A DNA stretch of 7,044 nt from an uncultured Blautia sp. GTDB taxonomy: Bacteria; Bacillota; Clostridia; Lachnospirales; Lachnospiraceae. Both the position numbers and the translations under genes were made by a program. Below are positions 4,663 through 7,044 of this stretch, piece by piece; within the stretch, counting starts at the first letter, position 1, and every line of letters starts with the position of its first letter. Where the stretch lies: NCBI GenBank assembly GCA_900539525.1, contig UQCM01000099.1, forward strand, positions 1 to 7,044, given 5' to 3'. The notes beneath the pieces are model-generated. The model worked only from the letters and a program-made list of their open reading frames with translations. It made no database searches and had not been told where the DNA came from.

Positions 4663-5208
4663 ATGCAGAGAATACAGGATATGTTTATCAATATGGAAGA
4701 AGTGGCAGAGGATGCTTATAAGAATACGGAATTATTGCTGAGTCAGTATACTAAAGTAATGTTCCGTATTGAGAAGAACCTTGTGGATATAGATTATGAA
4801 ATGTATGCAGAGGAAGGGAAGCATCTGAAGGAAATGTTATATGATCTGGTAGATTTCGATGCGACTGCAGAGAAACGCAGAATCCAGGAAAAGCTTCTGA
4901 ATAATGATATGAATCTCTGTTTGCTGGAAATCATGAGAGATTCCCTGATAGCTTTGAGGGATTATCCAAAAAATGGACAGCTGTATTATCGGCTTTTGAA
5001 ATATAGATATTTTGAAGCAGGAAATACCAATGAAGATGTGATGCTGATGCTGGATGATATGCCAAGCACTACTTATTATCGAAACCGTAAGAAAGCAATC
5101 CGTTTGTATGCAACAATGCTCTGGGCATTTACACGTCCGGAAAAGATACAGAATAAGATGGAGGAAATAAACTGGAAGAAAAGTGGAAGTAAAGTGGCAG
5201 TGAACTGA
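4663..5208 (+). CDS. RinA/ArpU-like phage-type transcriptional regulator
   Basis: This is a 181-residue, mostly helical acidic protein. Residues 1-100 look like long helices, possibly coiled-coil. Residues about 105-155 (YYRLLKYRYFEAG, then a short linker, then DDMPSTTYYRNRKKAIRLYA) resemble the sigma-region-4-like helix-turn-helix of the RinA/ArpU family, which activates late or packaging operons of Firmicute phages. The ending WKKSGSKVAVN is also typical of that group. ATG 4663 is set by a perfect AGGAGG 6 nt upstream; upstream in-frame TTG 4624 has none. TACAATGA at 4616-4623 is a possible -10, and the same octamer recurs beyond the gene at 5234. The last codons overlap a set of 11-bp phased repeats. 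No capsid or terminase genes follow, so it may be a leftover or an element-encoded regulator. Confidence 0.65.
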   Translation: MQRIQDMFINMEEVAEDAYKNTELLLSQYTKVMFRIEKNLVDIDYEMYAEEGKHLKEMLYDLVDFDATAEKRRIQEKLLNNDMNLCLLEIMRDSLIALRDYPKNGQLYYRLLKYRYFEAGNTNEDVMLMLDDMPSTTYYRNRKKAIRLYATMLWAFTRPEKIQNKMEEINWKKSGSKVAVN

Positions 5209-5234
5209 CAGTAAACTGGCATGTGAATGGTATT
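5169..5234 (+). repeat. Six helically phased 11-bp repeats over the regulator's 3' end
   Basis: Consecutive 11-mers, with no gaps, read aaactggaaga, aaagtggaagt, aaagtggcagt, gaactgacagt, aaactggcatg and tgaatggtatt. The shared core is R-A-A-S-T-G-G-c-A-g-t. The regulator's stop codon (5206-5208) lies in the fourth unit. One unit per DNA turn puts every core on the same face, as for a cooperative activator. TACAAT at 5234-5239 follows with no -35, so this may be an activator-dependent promoter. Confidence 0.65.
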
Positions 5235-5281
5235 ACAATGAAAATACGTGCATGTTAGAATTGATATGCTGAGAGAAATAG

Positions 5282-5320
5282 ACCTTCGCAGACGTAATGT
5301 TTGCGGAGGTTTTTCTTTTC
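5282..5320 (+). terminator. Factor-independent terminator
   Basis: ACCTTCGCAGAC (5282-5293) pairs with GTTTGCGGAGGT (5299-5310) over 12 positions, two of them G-T, with a 5-nt loop. It is followed by TTTTCTTTTC. The hairpin plus T-rich tail is a standard rho-independent terminator reading rightwards, ending any transcript from the regulator or the phased-repeat promoter. Confidence 0.85.
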
Positions 5321-5338
5321 TCAAATTTTAAGGCGTCA

Positions 5339-5369
5339 GGCTGTGCCCGGAAGGGCATGGCCTTTTTTT
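5339..5369 (+). terminator. Second factor-independent terminator, GGAA tetraloop
   Basis: GGCTGTGCCC (5339-5348) pairs with GGGCATGGCC (5353-5362) over 10 positions including two G-T pairs, closed by a GGAA loop and followed by seven Ts. It lies about 20 nt after the previous terminator, making a tandem pair. Confidence 0.85.
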
Positions 5370-5479
5370 ATACCCAAAAACAGGTTGCAGATTTGAAAAA
5401 GCTTCCTTTTTAACAGGTAGATGCCGGAAAGGAAGAGCATATCAAGATGCAGGGAAGAGGCAGGCATTATGCCAGATAT

Positions 5480-5543
5480 CCATGATTTTCGATTTGTCAC
5501 AAATCAAATCAACAAAAACGACAAATCGGAGAAACAATCATGG
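5480..5543. repeat. Long nested inverted repeat covering the sigma-like gene's start codon
   Basis: The outer arms CCATGATT (5480-5487) and AATCATGG (5536-5543, containing the ATG) are perfect complements. The inner arms CGATTTGTC (5490-5498) and GACAAATCG (5520-5528, touching the ribosome binding site) are also perfect. In addition GATTTGT-C-ACAAATC (5491-5505) is a compact palindrome. The RNA could fold to hide the start site, or the DNA motifs could be operator sites. Confidence 0.6.
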
Positions 5544-6100
5544 AAGAAAGAAAATACACATTTTACGACAGATATCAGAAGGTGAAATACGCTAATATTA
5601 CAGCAGAAGAGCTGGAAGTTCTTAATATTTTTTATAATAAGGAACATTATATGTTTGATCAGCAGCATCAGAGAAATAATACAGTATTATTTTGTGGATT
5701 AGAATCAGAAAACGGTTGTGCGACAGACTTTATCGCAGATAGTGGACGTGACATTGCATCGGATATTACAACTGAGATCTTCTTTAAAGAACTCTTCAGC
5801 GATCTGACAGAGAAAGAAAAGAAAATCGTGAGCGATTATTTTATCATGGGAAAACAGGTTAAAGAAACAGCAGAGGAACTGGGCATCAGCACACGTCAGG
5901 TGAGTAGAGACAAGAACAGTGCTTTGGCAAAAATGTTGAAGAGGATGAAAGCAGCTGGATATGAATCATATGCTGAGGCGGCAGGTGCATTTCTGCAGGA
6001 AAGCGATTATATTCCAACACAGATGGAGACACAGAACTCGATTATGAAGAAAAGGACCGGAGAAGTGAGACTGCCATCAGATCATAAGATGAAAAAATAA
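5540..6100 (+). CDS. Sigma-70 region-4-like regulator (ICE/phage type)
   Basis: This is a 186-residue protein. Residues about 83-137 (LFSDLTEKEKKIVSDYFIMG, then KETAEELGISTRQVSRDKNS and ALAKMLKRM) form a sigma-70 region 4 helix-turn-helix, the part of a sigma factor that reads the -35 element. Regions 1-3 are absent. The N-terminal 80 residues have no family I recognise, though the opening YTFYDRYQKVKYANITAEE looks structured. Such small sigma-like proteins are common in clostridial conjugative elements and phages, where they control element genes. GGAGA lies 7 nt before ATG 5540, which supports the start; both sit inside an inverted repeat, suggesting post-transcriptional or operator control. 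The gene stands alone after a tandem terminator and ends 105 nt before the thioredoxin operon, without a visible terminator of its own. It could drive the promoter downstream, but this is a guess. Confidence 0.72.
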   Translation: MEERKYTFYDRYQKVKYANITAEELEVLNIFYNKEHYMFDQQHQRNNTVLFCGLESENGCATDFIADSGRDIASDITTEIFFKELFSDLTEKEKKIVSDYFIMGKQVKETAEELGISTRQVSRDKNSALAKMLKRMKAAGYESYAEAAGAFLQESDYIPTQMETQNSIMKKRTGEVRLPSDHKMKK

Positions 6101-6128
6101 ATTAGTTAAAAATTAATCATGATAATAA

Positions 6129-6143
6129 TGTGATGATATCACA
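6129..6143. promoter_or_regulatory. Palindrome TGTGAT-GAT-ATCACA, candidate activator site
   Basis: Perfect 6-bp inverted arms lie around a 3-nt centre. The half-sites TGTGA/TCACA resemble CRP/FNR-family sites, although the gap is 5 rather than the usual 6 bp. The centre (6136) is about 41 bp before the predicted start site, the classical position for class II activators, and the promoter has no good -35. Confidence 0.5.
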
Positions 6144-6164
6144 GAAAACAAATGAATTTCAGAT

Positions 6165-6170
6165 TATAAT
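6165..6170 (+). promoter_or_regulatory. -10 element of the thioredoxin operon
   Basis: A perfect TATAAT lies 35 bp before the thioredoxin ATG, giving a start near 6177 and a short leader containing AAGGAGG (6191-6197). At the 17-bp position the -35 reads CAGAAA, a poor match, implying help from an activator such as one bound at 6129-6143. Confidence 0.65.
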
Positions 6171-6205
6171 AAAGCCACAAAAGAAAAAACAAGGAGGACT
6201 GTAAA

Positions 6206-6511
6206 ATGTCTGCTATTAATATCAATAAAAATAATTTTCAGAATGAAATAATGGATTCCGAGAAAACCGTTCTTTTAGACTTTTGGGCTCCTTGGTGTGC
6301 TCCTTGTCGTATGGTGGCTCCTATCATAGAGGAGATAGCAAGTGAACGCCCTGATATCAAAGTTGGAAAGATCAATGTGGATGAGCAGCCAGAACTGGCA
6401 AGTAAATTTGGTATTATGAGTATTCCAACTTTGGTGGTTATGAAGAATGGGAAGATTGTAACAAAAGTTTCAGGGGCAAGACCTAAGAAGGCAATCTTAG
6501 AGATGCTTTAA
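6206..6511 (+). CDS. trxA: Thioredoxin
   Basis: This is a 101-residue thioredoxin, complete though slightly shorter than the usual 104-109. The active site W30-C31-A32-P33-C34 follows LLDFWAP, and the cis-proline is P74 in SIPTL. D25, the buried acid before the active site, is present. It is a cytoplasmic disulfide reductase, normally recharged by thioredoxin reductase. The active site is C-A-P-C rather than the common C-G-P-C, which may shift its redox potential or partner choice. AAGGAGG lies 8 nt upstream of the ATG. It is the first gene of a tight operon: 12 nt to the rhodanese gene, then the CoA-disulfide-reductase-like gene. This suggests a role in handling protein or low-molecular-weight persulfides and disulfides rather than being the cell's only general thioredoxin. 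The symbol follows the family; a specialised paralogue is possible. Confidence 0.92.
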   Translation: MSAININKNNFQNEIMDSEKTVLLDFWAPWCAPCRMVAPIIEEIASERPDIKVGKINVDEQPELASKFGIMSIPTLVVMKNGKIVTKVSGARPKKAILEML

Positions 6512-6523
6512 GGAGGTGCGTTA

Positions 6524-6844
6524 ATGGGATTTTTTGATTTTTTAAAACAGGCGAATATTAATCAAGGGATAGAGGAATATAAAAAGACTGCTGGTGCAGT
6601 TCTGCTGGATGTTCGTACGCCGCAGGAATATCAGGAAGGGCATATACCAGAAAGTAAAAATGTGCCATTGCAACAACTTAACAATGTTGTTTCGGTAGTG
6701 AAGAATACAGAAATACCGCTGTTTGTATACTGTTATTCCGGAGCCCGAAGTCGTCAAGCAACTGGGATGTTGCAACGAATGGGATATTCTAAAGTAAATA
6801 ATATTGGTGGCATTGCTGCTTATTCAGGAAAGGTGGAAAAATAA
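6524..6844 (+). CDS. Single-domain rhodanese (sulfurtransferase)
   Basis: This 106-residue protein has one rhodanese domain. LLDVRTPQEYQEGHIPESKNVP (split here: D29-V30-R31 and G39-H40-I41-P42) is the CH2A-type signature. The catalytic loop C70-Y-S-G-A-R75 supplies the cysteine that carries sulfur as a persulfide. The six-residue active loop fits sulfurtransferases such as GlpE/PspE rather than Cdc25-type phosphatases. There is no signal peptide, so it acts in the cytoplasm. AGGAGG overlaps the thioredoxin stop region and lies 7 nt before the ATG, indicating translational coupling. It sits between a thioredoxin, which can reduce its persulfide, and a flavoprotein of the CoA-disulfide reductase type, forming a plausible sulfur-transfer chain. 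The donor (thiosulfate, glutathione or CoA persulfide) cannot be told from sequence. Confidence 0.92.
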   Translation: MGFFDFLKQANINQGIEEYKKTAGAVLLDVRTPQEYQEGHIPESKNVPLQQLNNVVSVVKNTEIPLFVYCYSGARSRQATGMLQRMGYSKVNNIGGIAAYSGKVEK

Positions 6845-6845
6845 G

Positions 6846-7044
6846 ATGAAGGTAATAATCGTAGGCGGTGTAGCCGGAGGAGCTACAGCTGCAGCAAGAA
6901 TACGAAGATTGGATGAACATGCAGAAATTACTGTGTTTGAAAGATCCGGATACATATCCTATGCGAATTGTGGGCTTCCATATTATATCGGAGACGTGAT
7001 CACAGACCCGGAAGAACTTACACTACAGACACCAGAGAGTTTTT
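6846..7044 (+). CDS. CoA-disulfide reductase-like FAD/NAD(P)H oxidoreductase, N-terminal part
   Basis: Starting at ATG 6846, one base after the rhodanese stop codon, 66 codons are visible before the right edge. The start MKVIIVGGVAGGATAAARIR is a Rossmann FAD-binding G-x-G-x-x-G-type motif, with E32 at the end of the second strand (ITVFER) for the ribose. SYANCGLPYYIGD follows, with a single redox cysteine, C42, the hallmark of CoA-disulfide reductases and related NADH oxidases/peroxidases (Cys-S-S-CoA or Cys-SOH chemistry). AAAGGTGG at the end of the rhodanese gene serves as its ribosome binding site. Full-length members are about 440-560 residues; the longer ones carry a C-terminal rhodanese domain and reduce CoA persulfides or polysulfide, which would match its neighbours, but that part lies outside the window. 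Disulfide reductase, persulfide reductase and NADH oxidase cannot be separated from this fragment. Confidence 0.88.
   Translation, partial: MKVIIVGGVAGGATAAARIRRLDEHAEITVFERSGYISYANCGLPYYIGDVITDPEELTLQTPESF

Larger units (their letters stand above)
5209..5539. other. Gene-free regulatory stretch between the regulator and sigma-like genes
   Basis: I see no credible coding frame in these 331 bases. They hold the last phased repeats, two terminator hairpins (5282-5320 and 5339-5369), an inverted repeat CTTCCTTT/AAAGGAAG (5402-5409 and 5428-5435), a short palindrome GGCAT-T-ATGCC (5463-5473), and the long inverted repeat that reaches into the next start codon. No convincing promoter for the sigma-like gene was found. 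Confidence 0.6.

Noticed and set aside
5169..5234. CRISPR-like array from the regular repeats
   Set aside because: The units are 11 bp, adjacent and without spacers, so this is a tandem phased repeat.
5402..5435. CTTCCTTT/AAAGGAAG inverted repeat as a third terminator
   Set aside because: The 18-nt loop and lack of a following T-run make termination unlikely; it is noted only as structure in the gene-free stretch.
5540..6100. Full sigma-70 factor
   Set aside because: Only region 4 can be seen; regions 2 and 3 needed for -10 recognition are absent, so the call is limited to region-4-like.

Overview
The window looks like accessory DNA of a low-to-moderate G+C Firmicute, most likely a gut Lachnospiraceae (Blautia/Dorea/Roseburia-like). 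This rests on AGGAGG-type ribosome binding sites before nearly every gene, AT-leaning codon use, and protein families typical of clostridial mobile islands. No species can be named from the sequence alone.

Layout. (1) 1-310 is the edge of a conjugative or mobilizable element: the start of a leftward MobC-like relaxosome gene, preceded by a cluster of perfect inverted repeats that looks like an origin of transfer. (2) 310-4426 is a compact block that reads as a DNA-damage or stress cassette. A rightward two-part Nudix hydrolase converges on a leftward operon of an XRE repressor, an ImmA/IrrE-type zinc peptidase with a cysteine-rich patch, and a small unknown protein. Facing away from that operon is a Y-family translesion polymerase (dinB) followed by a small SH3-like protein, closed by a strong hairpin. 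The xre/dinB intergenic region holds two good promoters whose predicted transcripts overlap at their 5' ends, a near-consensus LexA-type box at the dinB start site, and an inverted repeat flanking the xre -10. (3) 4427-6100 is phage/ICE-like regulatory DNA: an orphan reading frame, a RinA/ArpU-like activator whose 3' end is built from helically phased 11-bp repeats, two factor-independent terminators, and a sigma-70 region-4-like protein whose start codon lies in a long inverted repeat. (4) 6101-7044 is a sulfur/redox operon (thioredoxin, rhodanese, start of a CoA-disulfide-reductase-like flavoprotein) behind a promoter with a perfect TATAAT and a TGTGA-type palindrome centred near -41.

How it may work together (inference): XRE keeps its own promoter, and perhaps dinB, quiet. 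DNA damage would relieve this through LexA cleavage and/or ImmA-driven loss of XRE, giving translesion synthesis (dinB) beside nucleotide-pool cleaning (Nudix). The thiol operon is probably an independent redox unit next to the island. No tRNA, rRNA, CRISPR array, transposase or integrase is visible.
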